Source: Blasia pusilla | Lineage: Eukaryota > Marchantiophyta > Marchantiopsida > Blasiales | NCBI GenBank assembly: GCA_050084515.1 | Contig: CM114272.1 | Span: 42,594,001 to 42,658,000, forward strand | Direction: 5' to 3' | DNA: 64,000 nt | In this document: positions 44,501-57,345 of the stretch, one piece after another | Position numbering within the stretch: the stretch's first letter is position 1 | Layout: every line of letters begins with the position of its first letter | Translations under genes and position numbers: made by a program | Notes under the pieces: model-generated | Told to the model about the DNA's origin: nothing | What the model saw: the letters and a program-made list of their open reading frames with translations, nothing else | Databases searched by the model: none

Positions 44501-46157
44501 GGAGATTACCTTGGGAGTATTGGAAAGTGCTAGAAACATGTTAGAAAAAAAGATGCTCCTTGGTGTAGAAGCGATGTGTTCATACAGCGAGAAGAAATAT
44601 GGTTGTTTCGAAATGGACTATTACGTCCCTAATACAAATAAGAATGCCATGCTTGCAGGAAAATTTCAGTCGCACACCCTAAAAGGTCTAGGGTGCATCC
44701 CGAAATACGAGAAAAATTTCCGCTTGAAAAAGTCTCTCTATGCGACGGACATACCCAGACTAAGGGTGGTAGACTTGTTAATAAAGTGTTATCTAATGAT
44801 AACATAGATATTAGCGTTATCCTGTCCTGTCTAATGTTAATTTGTTGAAAAATATTTGCAGCTGGTTGTGAGAAGTTAATAAAAGATAATATAAAATTTT
44901 AGGGATGTGGTTCAGAAAATTTTATCAATAATTATAATAAAAAAAACTAGCAACCATATCCTATAACCAAACAAAGAGAATAAGAATAAAAAAGAAAATA
45001 AAAAATAAAAAATAAGTGGAATGCATGGACTTAAAATATCTCCTACAATTAGTTTTATAAATTTAAATTTAAATTTAAAATAGTTTTAATATAAGTAATC
45101 AAAACGCAAATGTGTTTGGAAACTGAAAGGGCACAAATAATCTCATTCTTATCTATATATCTGATAATTATTCCCAGTGAATTAAAAAATAGAAAAGTAG
45201 TTTGTAGTGAATTCGTTGAGAGTCAAGTCTTCGGAAGTTCGGATTCAAATTTCGCTCCCACCACCCTTGGCCTTAATAGCTCCGTCCGTCCATCGAACCG
45301 AGGCCCACACAGCACACACCCTGACATTCGGGCCCACATCAGACAATCCGTTCGTGCATGCCGGAAACTGGCGCGCGATCGTATCCTGTGAGTACAGTTG
45401 CTCGTAGTCGCGGCGCCATAAAAGTCGAGGGGTTGCGTACGAAGATGTAGAAGGAAGCAGACGAAAGAATTACTCAGAGAGCGCCATACTACCAGGACTC
45501 GCGATGTTTACAAGGACTCTGGCGCTAAACATAAGATCGCATCTGGTGCAATACATTACGGCAGATGCTCGGAGGCGAAGCACGTGAATCGAGCGCCCCA
45601 TGAAATTACGGGCGGCTATAGTCCCCGGTGTTTCCTCGTCGCCGTGAGAAATGCGAGGTCCCAATTTTCCATTCCATTTCCATCCGTTCACGGTAGTCCA
45701 CAGTGCCCACACCAGTTCTCTCGGAAGGTGTCGCTATTGTACCGTGGAATTTGTGATCCAGGTCTCCATTCCGTCCGTGAACGTCCTACACAGTCCGGAA
45801 GCTGGAAATGGAGCACGCACGCCGGCGGGAACGTCCGAAACGGTGGACGATATTGTAATTGTTGTCGCCTTTTCAGGAGATTTTGTGAAAAGAAAATATT
45901 TGACGGCACAGGGAAGGCTTATGAGCATCGGACCGTTCACAGGTTCTGGAGTTTCCGAAATTGTGGAGAGTATTGTCTCTTTCTCAGGAGATATTCTGAA
46001 ATGAGAAGGGGAAAATATCTGACGGCGGAGGGGAAGCACATCATTCATCGTACGGTCCAACGATGCTAACTGTCCCTATTTAAATTTGAATCTTCTCGGA
46101 CCGAACCGTAGACGGCTACGACGCCATATGAACAGAGACACGTGAGACAAGAAGTTG

Positions 46158-46180
46158 AAAGGGACGGACGGACGGACGGA
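46158..46180. repeat. (GGAC)n microsatellite
   Basis: Tandem GGAC units lie in the GC-rich region upstream of RhoGDI. The run is short and uninterrupted. Confidence 0.85.
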
Positions 46181-47549
46181 CTCGCGTGTTTGGGAATGGA
46201 AGAATCAGAAAGATGTGCCGAACCGAGAACAGGGGACGTTGACATACGCACGTTAGCGATTCCAAGATGTGACAGACGACCGCAAAGAGGGAGCCGCGAC
46301 GGACAGACGGTCGGAAGGCGGTACCGTGGCTACAGCGAGAGAACGAGAGAAATGGGCGAGTGGAATCGAGCGAGTCGCGGTCGTGAGAGATAAAGGCGTG
46401 ATAAATGGCGAGAATGATCGCGTCCTCGCGTGCCCATTCTGATCCATCCAGGATGATCGCGGTCTAAATATGCCGTGGACGGAGAAGGGGTGGGAACCAG
46501 CGAAGAAAGCGGAGTCGTGGTCTGCGAACGAATTACAACAGCAGAATCTGGAGTGTACTACGGAGTAGCGTAGCCCAAAAGGAGTAGAGTGGCTAGCCAG
46601 CGGGGAAAGCCTGCGTTCTGTTCGGTTCGCTGCTTCAAAGCTCGTCTGTCGCGCTGCTGCGTGAGGAGCGTGACGGAAAGAACAGGTCCTTCACCCTGTG
46701 AGTGTGGATTCACAGCCGGAAGCGACGGGTTCTGAAACAAGGAAAACAGAGCGGTGGGACTGGTGATCGGGCGTGGGGACGTTTGGGAGGCCCGGGCGTA
46801 GGGAAGGTACGAACGAATGACGAGCAGATGCAGTAGGGTGGGGGGGATAATTGTGGCGGGGGAAAGTCCAGGAAGTAAAAGAGAGAGGCTGGTAAATTTG
46901 GTTGGTTGGAGAGCGGGGAGGTAAACGCTGTGGAGGAACAGTCACTGAGTTCGGTCCGTGAGGTAGGGGCTGGAGCCGCTGGACGGGGAAGCGGGAGGAG
47001 CGTACCGATCGGCGGGAGATACTCGCGGGAACGGACTGACGAAGGATTGGGTGGGTGAAGCAGGGGAAAGAAAAGCGAGGGAGGGGGAGAAGGAGAAGGG
47101 GCAGGATATGAAATGGGAGAGGTGCGGCACGACGCACAATCGTGCGTAGGAATGACAGCAGAGGAGTAGTTTGTAGGCAGCGGAAGGACCGGTTGGCTGA
47201 CTTGTTGAGCTCAGCGGGGACAGCAGCAGTCACTGACTGCAGGCCATGATATGCACCATTTGGCAGCGTGCGCAGACTCATCCGGTGCAGTAATTTTAGC
47301 GCCTTAGCCACGGAGGAACACCACAACTGCCCTCGCTTGTTCTGTCCCATCTGATCCCAGTTTGAGTGCCTCGCTAAATCACGCTGCTGCTGGCTCTCCG
47401 GCGAATACTGTTTTAGGGGGAGCGTGAGTTGTGTCTGCGCATTTTCGGCAGTAGACGCCGGAACACAGAGCGATTGTGCCGAGAGAGCAGAGGACAACAC
47501 CCCTGTGGGAGAGTGTTTCAGACGGTTGCTGATCGAGCAGGCTTTTACT

Positions 47550-47663
47550 GAGAAAGAGAGAAAGCAAGAAAGAAAGAAAGAGAGAGCGACGGAAGGAAGG
47601 GATCGAGAAAGTTTGGGGTCGAGAGAAGGTGCATTGCACTGCACTAGACAAGCTGACACGGTG

Positions 47664-47692
<29 letters not shown>
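47550..47692. repeat. GAAA/GA-rich simple repeats upstream of RhoGDI
   Basis: A GAAA-type run (about 47550-47590) and a (GA)n run of 13 units (47667-47692) lie 600-750 bp before the RhoGDI start codon. GA tracts are common in plant promoters and leaders; any regulatory role is inference. Confidence 0.7.
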
Positions 47693-47697
<5 letters not shown>

Positions 47698-48298
47698 GAG
47701 GACTTCAGATCTCAAATTTGAGGGCTGGAATTGGTCTCGATTGGTGTGAAAAGTTGGGAGGCAGGCTATGCTCCGCTAGCTCTACTGAAGAGCGACTGTT
47801 GCCGGTGCTGCAGTGAGTGAGTGACAGGAGTACAAGGTTTGGGAAGCTGCTGAGGGACCTAGCCCCTCAAGCTCGCACGGCGAAGCAAGCGGGGGGCTGG
47901 TCATGTCTTTGCATCGCGCCGACTTCCTACGCCAGCCGCGTCCATCAGAGGCAATGGCTGGAGCCTGCTTGCAACTGTAGAATCTCTGGGTAGTGGGCGA
48001 ATTGCGCAGGACAATTTTCTTCGCAACCAACTATTGGAGAAGACAATGCTGCAGGGGTGATGAGAATTCCCTCGTGTGGAACGGGCTCGGTTTGGTTTCC
48101 GACTAGGCTACATTCCAGAGCTAGTTAGGATCACAACGTCTGACCTTCGTGGTTTTGCTCGCCACAGTGCCGTTCTGTACAGGAAGGGAAGGGAGGAGTG
48201 TACGACTTGTCAGTTCTCTTCACGCTTTCACTGAGAAGAGGGCGAGGAAGAAGTGTAGGGGGAGGTACTCGCACTCACCGCCGTCACTGCCTGTAATC

Positions 48299-51200
48299 AT
48301 GTCTGTCTTGGTGGCTGCACTCGCTCGCACCAGCAAAAATTTCACCTCGTCGGGAACCAAATCGGAGTCCAAGGCGAGCAAGTCACAAGCAACTCAACCT
48401 GCAGCAGTTCCCGAGCCTGCTGCTGCTGCTGCTACTACTACTACTACCACTACTACGGCTGCCCCGGCCGCAGCTGCTTTGCCTCCATTGCAAGGCAACT
48501 CTCGTTCCGACGACCGCACTGACGCTTCTGAGCTCGTCAGGCAGATCAGTAAGCACTCTATTTGCGACTCAGAGGATGATGACGCTGAGACTGCTCCGGT
48601 TTTGGAAAAGGTTGCTCAATACTTGGGACCCATAGTTCCACTCAAGGAGCACCTGGAGCGAGATAAGGTGCTTTCGCTTCCTCTCCCCCATCTATTACCA
48701 CTCCTTCAATATTTCGTACTCTCCTCTCGATCGCTGATTACTTGTGGCTGTACAGCATTCTGCAAATTTTGCACGCAGGTTTTTTAGTCTATGCTACCAG
48801 TTCTAAGAGCTGCACAATTGTCTTTGCTTCGTTAGTTTTTATTTTCTCTCAATTCGGGTGCCGTCGTCGACCTTGAAGTCTTCATTAGATCGACATCCTC
48901 TGTTCCCAAAAGCCTGTCGGGCTTTTGCATTGCGGTTCAGAGCGCGAGTCCGTACTTCCCGACCAGCCACTTTTTGCTCGATGTCTGTCACTGCTGTTGA
49001 ACTCCTGCCTTCGTTCCTTCAGTTCTCGTGCTCCGCATTTCTTTTCCACCTTTTCATTGCAACGTCGTGCCTCTCTGTTGCTCGGGATTTGGCGTGTCTC
49101 TGGACCTCACAGCACCTATAAAAGTGTCGCAGATGAGTTTCTCGAGTTGTAAATGTCTTTCTGGTCGATCGGCGGTGTACGGTCGCAAGGCTCCGATATG
49201 CGATATGCGAGACTTGGTGCAGTCTCGCTTGGATCTACTGTCGCAATTGTAAGACAGGTGCTAAATGAGGACATTCTGTCTCTCTCCATATCCCACTGGT
49301 CTCTCCTCTCGGGTCCTCGTGGACAAGATATTACTTCGTCCCTTCTTTTTCTCGTAGCCGCTCGATCGGTGAGCGAAGCTATCGGGACGTTGCTATGTGT
49401 GATATTCGTGATCTCGAGGAAAGGGCTCCAGTGCAGCTCAAAATCGGATAACCTTTCGGTTCCGGCCGTGGTTTCCCTCGAGTCCTCTATTGCTCCCCGT
49501 TGGTTGAAGGTTTGGAAATTTTTTTAAAGACGAGACGTTTCAAATCCGCCTTTGATGTCGAAGGGCTGATCCGAGAAAGCTAGACTTTCACTGTACGCGT
49601 AAACTCTCTGCAATCCAGCATCATAGACAATGTAATAATCCCGGTTTGGTATGCGACGAAACAAAACTGGGGATCCCAAAATTTCGATAAAGGGTCAAGC
49701 AGTGACGACGGAAAGGAAGTCATAACGTGCAGTCCTGTTTGTGAACAGGACGAATGGATTCCGTCCTCCCTATTTGGTCAGAATGAGGTGAATTGTCTGT
49801 CCGTGTCACATTCTTATTGGTCTTGAGGATTCTGTTTTGACGATTTTGCAGGAGGATGCGAGCTTGAGGCGCTGGAAGGAGCAACTTCTCGGGCAAGTCA
49901 ATCTGAGTGATGGTAAGTGCCTCTTCACTCCCAGATTTTTCATCCCGCATGATGCCTGCCGCTATGTCTGAGTAACTGTGGTTGGATATGATCTCCATTT
50001 TGAGCCCTGAGAATTGTTGTGCTTTCCGACTTATGATATCTTGCACCTCCCTCACCACATCGAGCCAAATTAATGATGTTGGTGTCTGCAGGAGGTATGA
50101 ATGTCAAATGATCTTGTCTGTAGGTGTTCATGCTCTGAAAATGTGTTTTGCAGAGCATGTGGAGCCTGAGGTGAGGTTTCTTACACTGGGAATGACCTCC
50201 CCCGGTCGACCGGACATTTCCATCCCCCTTCCTCTGTCCAAAAGCTCCGGAGGGGTGGTTTTCACTTTGAAGGAAGGTGCCTTGTACAGGCTGACGTTCA
50301 CTTTCACCGTCCTGCACAACATTGTGTCAGGTCTGAGATATGTTCACACTGTCTGGAAGGGAGCTTTGGAAGGTAAGCAACGTCCCTTCTGCTGTCCTCT
50401 CATGCCCATTAGGAAGCAGATTGAGACTGCTAAATTACCACATCTGTGTGGTTGCGGTGGTTAATCACCTGGAACAGTAATTTTCTTATGATTTGACCGT
50501 CTTCCATGATGGGTTTTCTCTGGCTTGATTTGACGTACATTGTCTTCCCAAGTTCCATGGGTGTCTTGGTTCTAAATGCATAAAAAATCACTTACTTCAG
50601 GATCACAATTTTTTGTTCCCCAAAGTATCCCTCAGGGGCCTGACGTGTCTGTTCAGCTGCATAGACTACTGTGCATTTGTGTGCCTTTCTGCTTAGATCT
50701 GATGTGTGCTAGGAAATTGTTTCCTCTGGTCGTTCTGTTTCTTTCCAGTAGATTGGCTCTTCTGTGAGCTCAAAATTAGCACGTATTTTATGGAACCATC
50801 GGCGGATAGCTTTTATATCAGGTGAAATAAAGCTATCCAACTATGGTGCCAGAGTCGGAGAGCTTTATGTGCCAGTTCAGATTAGGAGATTGTAACAAAG
50901 CTGTGGATTGGTGTATTGTATAAATGCAGTGGACAGCAGTACGATAATGCTGGGGACCTTCAGCCCACAAGTAGAGCCGTACACCCAGATTATGGATGAA
51001 GAGACAACCCCTTCAGGTGTCATGGCACGTGGTGCTTACACTGCCAAGACGAAGGTGGGCTACCGCATGGTCTCTTTTCACTTAGCCCTTGCTGTAGAAC
51101 GACAATTCTGCACCTTGTGGGGATGGTGTTAACTGTATGAAAGTGGAGCCAATTGGGTATTACCCAATTGGCTCCACTTTCAAACAGACCAGGGTCAGAT

Positions 51201-51556
51201 GAGATGTTTCTCCAGTTCTTTCAATCAGCCAGATGCTGGCAGCTGTTTGTAACAATATGAGAGGGAGTATTATGAGTGAGGATTGTGGAGGCTATGTGTA
51301 TTACTCCATGAGCTTATGCCCAGGATCCCAGACAAGTTGTAGGAATTTCAATACTTACACCAAATGCCAGAAAAAGTTGCGAGGCCTTCCAGAAAGATAT
51401 CTGGTGATTGAACGGTCCTGCTGGAACTCTTCGTTTCCTTACCCGGTTCAGTGACTGACAGATACCTCTTGGGTTGACCTTGCGCAGTTTCTTGACGATG
51501 ATGAGAGATGTTACTTGGAGATTGATTACTCGTTCGAAATTCGCAAAGATTGGTAG
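48299..51556 (+). CDS. RhoGDI: Rho GDP-dissociation inhibitor (RhoGDI)
   Basis: Five exons join into 280 codons: 48299-48667, 49852-49912, 50154-50372, 50930-51054 and 51488-51556, all GT..AG with matching phases. RhoGDI extracts prenylated Rho/ROP GTPases from membranes and holds them GDP-bound in the cytosol. Residues 1-100 are a variable Ala/Thr/Ser-rich extension with an acidic DSEDDDAE patch. Then come the conserved regulatory arm and linker (PLKEHLERDK-EDASLRRWKEQLLG) and the immunoglobulin-like domain: GRPDISIPLP, FTLKEGALYRLTFTF, NNIVSGL-like HNIVSGLRY, MLGTFSPQ.EPYTQ, EETTPSGVMARGAYTAKTK, DDDERCYLEIDYSFEIRKDW at the C terminus. Plants use a single-domain RhoGDI in polar growth. The start is the Met followed by SVLVAALARTS. 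An in-frame upstream extension is open but looks like leader. Confidence 0.93.
51139..51181. repeat. Perfect 43-nt palindrome in RhoGDI intron 4
   Basis: Left arm 51139-51159 and right arm 51161-51181 are exact reverse complements (21 bp, start GAAAGTGGAGCCAATTGGG) around a single T. It lies in the fourth intron, 84 nt downstream of the donor. In RNA it would form a near-perfect hairpin. Confidence 0.9.
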
Positions 51557-54500
51557 GTGAAAATCTGCGTGAATTGTACATGTACATCTCAATAGCTTCT
51601 GAGGATACTGAGGCAGAGAAAAGTAAAAACTGGCTAAAGCTTATCACCTTCTTGCTGTCTCCTTCAGATCTTCAACTGGGTGCAATCTAGTCCTTCAGTA
51701 GATTTGTGAAAAATTGTGACTGCAGGGGTCCTGGTACCCTTTCCTCTTCACATTGACAGCGAGCACCGTAGTGACCTACGAAAGTTGACTGGATGCTTGA
51801 ACTGCCCCATGGGCTGACGTGATTCTAATGTTTCATAAGTATGGCCAACTAGCTCATCGTGTTTGTTTAGCTTCAGTACAATACTTGGCAAAACCACTCA
51901 AACTACTGTCACATTTTGCTGCCATATCTCATCATATCCAGAAGTCTCTTCCATTCCATGCTCCGGGATCATCATGTTAGCTCTATCAACTGCATTGCAC
52001 CGCACGAAAGTTCTTTTGTTATACTCGACTGCAGACTAGGGTTCAGAAATTTCTCTAGGACAGGCTATGATTAGTCCAAAAATCCCATTTCTGGAATTTC
52101 TAACGAAGGACGTCTGAGATCACTAGAGTTTAAGTCAGATCAGCTCAGCTCTTTCGTTTCTCCATACTTTACCAGTCCTCGTGACGATGAATAGTAGAGT
52201 ACACTCCCATTTATGGAATGCGTGGATCTCGACATACCGAGTTGCATCCCCCCCCCCCAAAAAAAAAGCACGGACGGGGTCATTCATGATCACCACTATT
52301 GTTACTACGCATCATCATATCATCTTCATGATCTTGTTGAGTAGCTAATTTGGAGGGGAGCCAACTGCAGACCTCACCTTTCTTGCTTTCAGCTCGAAAT
52401 CTTCAGCACATCATTCGTAAAAGCCCAATTTCAGGAATGATGAATTCGTTGGTATCGCTACAGCTGGACAATCTCGAGAATTGTAGTCTTTAAGTACTGG
52501 ACGAGCAACGCGTTCTTCGTTCTCTTGGATGTATGAGCTGCGTTACTACTAAGTTTGAGCTGGTTCACCACGATCCCTTGTAGAGGAGCAAGTCTGGAGT
52601 GTTCTGTTTCATTTTAAGAAGTTTTGCAAGCGCACAATGATGGGCTGCAGTTTGCCTTCTCAGCCCTCACTTTCGACCCTTCTCGAGAGGAAAAAGTAAA
52701 ACCTGCCAGCCTATCTGTAGAGGAGAGGTTGAATGCTAACCCCTTGACCCTTCTCTAAATAAAGGGATGGCTTCGAACCTAACCCATCCTAACCGGACAT
52801 GCTGTGCTTACTACACCCAAGTTGGAGTGGATTGATCTTCTTGACTTCAAGCAGAGGTAGCTACTTGAAGCTTTGGTGGACACGACCCCAGTTTTGGATA
52901 TTGGGAGTAACTCATCCTCAACCCACAGAATCCGGGATGCCATATTTCCACCTCTAGGACTGGAGTGGTACGTTTCTCTCTGGAGTGGTAGAGGTTCGAT
53001 TAGATATAAGTTCCTCTCTAGAAGCAGATCTCTTCTCATGTTTTGGTGACCGTTGAGCCCACCACCTAACCTGATGTTGTAGGTGCAACCGAGCCCACTA
53101 TTTCCCTACTATACGGGATGAGTATCGATTCTTCCGCTGGCTTGAGAGAAAGACGTAGAGGTTTAATTTTTCACGTGAGAGGAATAGTGTCCTCACAAGT
53201 CCTTTCTTTGCTACGGGAACCAATCCCATCCATGGTTCGTTCATTCCCTTCCCCAGGGGAGGAGTATTGACTGTTCATCGAAAATTGGACAGTTTCGGGA
53301 GAACCGTAGGGGCGTTTTCATGTGAGACGATGGTGGACTCACCATCCAAATCTTTGCTATCATGAGCGCATTCGAAACCGAGATGTTTTCTTCCAGATCT
53401 TGGTGTATCAAGACCAGATTCGAGAGGAGACAGAGAAAGGGCAAGGTTTGGCTAAGCAGTAGTCATTAAAGCCCACTTGGTCCAGTGTCTTACGAGCCGT
53501 AGTTCGCTTCGTCTAGTTAGCGCACGACACGAGGCAGCAGCATTGTCGAATCTGCCCTGAAAATAAGATTTCGTCGCATTTGGCCGGATGGTGGATATGA
53601 AGGAGAGGCGCTTTTTTAATTTTGTGTTTATTTTACTTCGTGTTTTACTTCACGATCATGGCAAAAAGAAGGAAGGATTGTGGATGTGGAGAAGATGTGT
53701 CGCTAACTTGGTGCCTCTATCGTGGTATATCCAGGACTCATCACCAAAGGAAGTGGAGTTTAGGGCCGTTTTAAGAGTGCAGGAAAAGTAAACGGTTTCC
53801 ACATTTTTGGACCTAAGTATTACACACCACCAACACTAGTAGTTGATTTGCTTTGCATGTCACACATGATCACATAACAAGAATTGTCATCCCTAGTACA
53901 TGTCCCAGGACTCCATGAAAAAGACTTGTGCTATTGTGCCCCTCCCTATATGGGAATCTACATTATTAGTTCTGGGAGGAAAGTATATTTCAAAAGAAAC
54001 AGCAATTTTTGTTTTCACTCATCTAGTCTTAGAGCACTTGTTGGAACATGCATACAAGTCATGACAGCATGCATGCATGCATGCTCCCATGAATGCCTGG
54101 AGAAAGTTATATTGTTTACCCCTCCTTTCCATCATCCATCACGCCTAAGCCCTTACAAGAGAGGCTTAGAACATTGTGTTGCCTCGTACTTATTGATTAG
54201 TGCCGTCATTAACATCATGTAGCCTTCCCTTGAAGAAGCGCGTTATGATTCTTGTTCTCGTGTGTGCACATCTCTTATTCGTTGTTGAAAGTTTTACTCC
54301 AACGCATGTCACGTCCTGTCATTTACACTTGAATCTTGAATGGCTTCCTTCATTTCATCTCACTCCATCTTGTTTCATGGAATTGGATGTTGAAAATTCT
54401 CAATCTGCATTTTTATCGGTTTAGTGCCTACTACTGAATACTAATGACTCGGTTCCCCGGAAAAGTTCCCCGGAAAAGAAAGTTTTATCATGAGGAAACT

Positions 54501-56000
54501 GATCAATATCGCATCCCATTAAAATTGAAGCCTATGTGAAATAGACAGCAATTAATTCAAGTGACTAATGCACCAACCAAAGAATGTACTTTGAATGCCA
54601 CGGTTATTTTCAACTGGCGATATTCCAAAATCAGAGCGGTGTTTTCAACATCAGTCTAAATTGTAGTGATTGTTTGAATGGGAAATATGCACAATTTAAT
54701 TCTACATCGTACAGTTATTGAAGCTTAGAAGGTTTCTTCTTCCAACCATTAGACCTTCGACTCCATCTGTCCACATTATAAATATGAGATTAAAATCGGA
54801 AGGTGAGAGTTTCCAAAATACATCTCAAAATTAACTTTACACATTTAAATTAACTTGTCAACCTTGGAAACCCAAATTTTTGGATGTCCCCACATGCTAG
54901 CTCAAATGTCCTCGTCTCACATTCTCTTTGAAGATTTATAATAACATGGCAAAATAATCGTTAATTCCTGGTTTTAGATATAATATTTGTGATATCTTTT
55001 AAGTTCTATAATTAGTCTATATATAGACATACATATAAATGAAAATTTAAAAAAAAAAGTATACTATGAGGATGATCTCCTAAGTCATCAAGAAATATAA
55101 AAGTAAGGCTACTTTAAAACCAATATACTTATAACTTGAGTTAATTTGCATATTAGTTATTAGTACTTTTATTATCATGCCATGCATTAAGACAAGGATT
55201 GTCTTTAACCCTCCACATGTGGAGAAGGTATGGCCATTTTGGTCCCTCTAATCTTTGTATGCATATCCCCCTTCCCCTCCCTACTATACCATAGCTTTCT
55301 CTCTTCGAGAGAATGTGGAGCGGAGGAGGAAGAAAGGTTGCATGTAGACACAATCATGTAAGGACCTATCCATGAAGGCCCCAACTTCCCCTTCTCTCTC
55401 ATCCCATTTGCCTTTATGTTCAGTATTTTCCCGTATCTTTCTCTCCCTACCTCCACTCCCTTTTCCCTTAATGCCCCATCCAACCTTGTTTCGCCTTCCA
55501 CCACAAACTATAAGTGTGGGCCCCACCTCTTGCAATCCATGTCCGCCGTAGGAACATATTTGTCCATTTTTTTGAACCATGGGAGGATGGCTGATCCGTT
55601 CCTTATCCCATCTCCTTGTGCTATTGAAATCTTATTCCCGATCTTCCTTCCCTTCTTCTATCAAAATCTAATTCCTAAAAGATTTCTTAGGAAGCCTTCC
55701 CTTGTTGAAAATTTATTCTTTTCTCTCTTCCCCTTTCCTATTGAAAATTTATTAATTATTTTCGTTACAAAATCCTCTATTTTCTCTTTCCCTTCCCTAA
55801 GAAATTAAGATCTTATCCATCATTCACTCATATAATGAAACAATTAAAATTTTGCATAGAAACGATTCCTTGTTGGAAATTTTTGATTCTCTTTCCCGCC
55901 TTGATCAAAATTCTATCTTGTGTACTCTTCTCGTATATTGAAATTGGTAAATTTCTTGTGATGTGCACATGAATATACATTATTCCCTCAACTTAACTCT
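51557..56000. other. Downstream of RhoGDI: no recognised gene
   Basis: 51557-53500 is of moderate GC with a C10-A9 run near 52251-52268 and short frames of no recognised family (for example 53039-52779, minus). 53500-56000 becomes AT-rich and holds a GCATGC repeat (54067-54082) and the reversed copy of repeat family R (55200-55590). The RhoGDI 3' UTR probably ends within the first few hundred bases; no poly(A) signal can be assigned confidently. Confidence 0.5.
55200..55590 (-). repeat. Dispersed repeat family R, copy 3 (reverse)
   Basis: On the minus strand it carries GGCGGACATGGATTGCAAGAGG, then CCCACACTTATAGTTTGTGG and GGTCCTTACATGATTG, matching the block order of copies 1 and 2. It also extends into a longer 3' part (to ~55200) that I do not see in the others. 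Confidence 0.6.
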
Positions 56001-56007
56001 CTTTTGT

Positions 56008-56290
56008 TCTATGAGGGGGCATCCTTCTCAATTGCATAACGATTGTAGTATGTTTGGATTTGGAGCAATGCTTATCCAACATGATGATGAGGGTAGAAAG
56101 TTCATGATGGCTCATGCTAGTTGCTGAAATATAGATGTCGAGGCGAAATATAGCTCATATGAGGGTGAGTGTTTAGTTGCAGTATGGGCTGTTGTGCATT
56201 TCAAGTGTTACTTATTCATAAACTCTATAATTATTGATCATCAACCATTTAAGTGGTTGATACAGTCCAACAAGCTCATAGGAAAGATTG
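56008..56290 (+). pseudogene. RNase H remnant, element F
   Basis: The translation shows SMFGFGAMLIQHDDEGRKFMM, then AKYSSYEGECLVAVWAVVHF and IIDHQPFKWLIQSNKLIGKI, matching the RNase H blocks of A and B. A TGA occurs in the middle (after AHASC). Homology ends near 56290, where the hAT fragment starts. Confidence 0.8.
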
Positions 56291-57345
56291 CTTTATATTT
56301 TTATTTATCCAGTTTCTCTCCACTAAAGAAGATGAAACCACTTGTGCTAATATGGACTTAGCCACAGAGCGCAATGTTGGTGCACCGTGATCGTGCATGC
56401 TCCACCAATCAGAGGGGCCAATTGAATCAACAACTTCCCTACCAAACTCATCCATAAATAGTTCTTGATGGTTCACAATGTTGCCCAACTCTCGCAAGCA
56501 AATAGCCACATAAGCATTAGCCTCAGTGACATTGAGGCCATGCATCCCCTTTGCATAAAGTTTCAGATATTATTTGAAATCTCTCATGCACTCAGCATTT
56601 GAAGTGACGTCTTGAACACTATCAAGAATATTGTAAGGGGCGAGAATGTATCCTATCACATGTAACTTGTTGTGGATACATGCCCACCGCCTAGAAATAA
56701 CATCGAACATCTCTGTAGCTCTAGATATTGTGACAAAAAAACCGTGACGCCTTCCACTCTCACCGGGCCATGGAGTTACAAGAAAAGAACGAGTCTCTTC
56801 CATTATCTAAAAAATACGGCGATAAATATGCCCCATCATTGCTTTATGACCATCACACTCTTTCAATTGAATAATAGTTGGTTGAGCTATAGCGAACAAC
56901 TCCTCACCCTCGATCCAAAAATTTTGATTGGCCATAGTAGTCTCAACTCTTGTGCCTTCTCCCTTTGCCTCATATCCTTGCCATTTAAATACTCCCTAAA
57001 CCCTAAACGCCTCCCTCAATTCTAAGACGTGTCCCAACATGATAAAATGTGTGGCAAAGCATGTGTTTGGAGGAAACAACAATCGTCTCCTCACCGGATT
57101 GGTTTCCATGAATTTGGCCATCACCCAAGTTCTAGTCTTCACAAATACCACCATCTCACGAGCTTGTGCAAAAATCCTGTCCACTCAAGGCCATTTATTC
57201 CACTCTTTGCAGACTAGATCAAGAGAATGTGATACGCATCCATCCCAAAGAATATGAGGGAACTTTGCTTCGATAAGTTTCCCTACTGCTCGCTCATTGC
57301 TAGCATTGTCTGTCACAAGTTGCAAATGGGAGGAGATATATGTCT
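56276..57345 (-). pseudogene. hAT-superfamily transposase fragment
   Basis: Minus-strand frames in order carry VTDNASNERAVGKLIEAKFPHILWDGCVSHSLDLV (DUF659/RNase H-like hAT core, with the Cys-x2-His motif), a segment with FVKTRTWVMAKF and CFATHFIMLGHVLELREAF, RWACIHNKLHVIGYILAP, and a C-terminal dimerisation domain (DWWSMHDHGAPTLRSVAKSIL and SSSLVERNW). A stop in the WP-VDRIF segment and frame changes break it. The N-terminal BED zinc finger and both element ends are missing. It lies between the RNase H and integrase of element F. Confidence 0.8.

Larger units (their letters stand above)
34481..45200. other. Long AT-rich region without a recognised gene
   Basis: More than 10 kb of mostly AT-rich DNA with short open frames only. 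35511-35771 is an 86-codon AT-rich frame (start TTG) with a basic N-terminal half and a hydrophobic C-terminal stretch (FVFQFLGVLLMGGQAYIFY). 44493-44807 is a 104-codon frame. I recognise neither. Structures seen are a hairpin at 35913-35949, a hairpin at 39031-39077 and two members of a dispersed repeat (37470-37780, 41270-41560). Nothing here supports a functional gene call. Confidence 0.55.
45200..48298 (+). other. GC-rich upstream region of RhoGDI
   Basis: Base composition changes sharply from AT-rich to GC-rich at about 45200. The stretch contains a ~118-bp tandem duplication (45833-46066), a (GGAC)n run (46158-46180), GAAA/GA-rich repeats (47550-47590) and a (GA)n run (47667-47692). The plus strand is purine-rich from about 46600 to 47700, as is common in long 5' leaders and promoters. 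I see no certain TATA box or transcription start. A 322-codon antisense frame (46691-47659) has low-complexity composition and is not called as a gene. Confidence 0.5.

Noticed and set aside
45584-46069. 161-codon plus-strand frame upstream of RhoGDI
   Set aside because: It spans a tandem duplication and two other frames are equally open. No domain.
46691-47659. 322-codon antisense open frame upstream of RhoGDI
   Set aside because: Rich in Ser/Pro/Leu/Arg from a C/T-rich strand, no known domain, no splice or start context. It looks like a composition effect in a GC-rich leader or promoter.
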